DNA of 64,000 nt, taken from Pantoea anthophila. GTDB lineage: Bacteria > Pseudomonadota > Gammaproteobacteria > Enterobacterales > Enterobacteriaceae. Every line of letters begins with the position of its first letter. The first letter of the stretch is position 1. The notes beneath the pieces are model-generated. The model worked only from the letters and a program-made list of their open reading frames with translations, was not told the DNA's origin and searched no databases. The stretch spans positions 17,504-81,503 of the forward strand of contig NZ_VHIZ01000053.1 in the NCBI RefSeq assembly GCF_006494375.1, written 5' to 3'. This document shows positions 63,868 to 64,000 of the stretch, one piece after another. Both the position numbers and the translations under genes were made by a program.

Positions 63868-64000
63868 CTTTAATCCTGATGCTCTCTTTTGTCTTATATT
63901 TTATATATATGATTTTATTTATTAATTTATAGAGTCCTGCGGCGGTTATTGATCTGTGGTAATTAATGTGTACATGTTATCTTGCGCTCTGTACCGGCTG

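Noticed and set aside
63890..63935. AT-rich run near the window end, considered as a replication or attachment site
   Set aside because: It has no iterons, DnaA boxes or tRNA-derived attachment repeat; a promoter region is a simpler explanation.

Overview
The window is a chromosomal stretch from an enterobacterium. Its gene content, protein sequences and gene order follow the E. coli recA-rpoS-relA segment closely. Coding density is high and GC content is well above E. coli level. Several local differences suggest an Erwiniaceae member such as Pantoea or Erwinia: a cysG copy sits next to cysDNC, there is no CRISPR-Cas beside iap, no mazEF lies between relA and mazG, and a nitrate reductase cluster sits between mutS and mltB. 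I cannot assign a species from sequence alone.

Layout. 1-1250: end of garR, then garK (glycerate metabolism). 1269-12753: barA, rlmD, relA, mazG, pyrG, eno and queE, covering the Csr signalling kinase, stringent response, nucleotide sanitation, CTP synthesis and glycolysis. 12858-23890: queD, the sulfate assimilation block cysJIH, a YciI-like gene, iap, then cysG-cysDNC. Together these take sulfate through APS, PAPS and sulfite to sulfide, with CysG making the siroheme that CysI needs. 23945-33566: ygbE, ftsB, ispDF, truD, surE, pcm, nlpD, rpoS and convergent mutS.

33567-44301 is the accessory part. It holds a Tat-exported amidohydrolase, an orphan narL, and narK-narGHJI, with an FNR box and NarL heptamers in the narL/narK gap. 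44409-49265: mltB, yjdM, tam, pncC, recA (LexA-controlled) and recX. 49399-53624: alaS, csrA, then tRNA-Ser(GCU) and four tRNA-Arg(ACG) genes. The last two Arg genes lie in a 271-bp tandem duplication whose units end in a stray 19-nt tRNA 3' end. 54024-57320: yqaB, yqaA, gshA, the antisense small RNA gene micA with a sigma-E type promoter, and luxS. 57381-63156: a CNNM-family gene (yfjD/corB), ypjD, ffh and the ribosome operon rpsP-rimM-trmD-rplS. 63243-63779: a GNAT acetyltransferase. The last 220 bp are AT-rich and carry a TyrR-box-like palindrome, which suggests that aroF-tyrA follows beyond the window.

Most of the window is conserved core genome. The points most worth a second look are the tRNA-Arg duplication with its structured, tRNA-ended repeat, the nar cluster without narX, the exported lactonase-like protein, and several regulatory palindromes (alaS, cysG, yqaB, window end). 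I did not see a convincing new multi-gene system.
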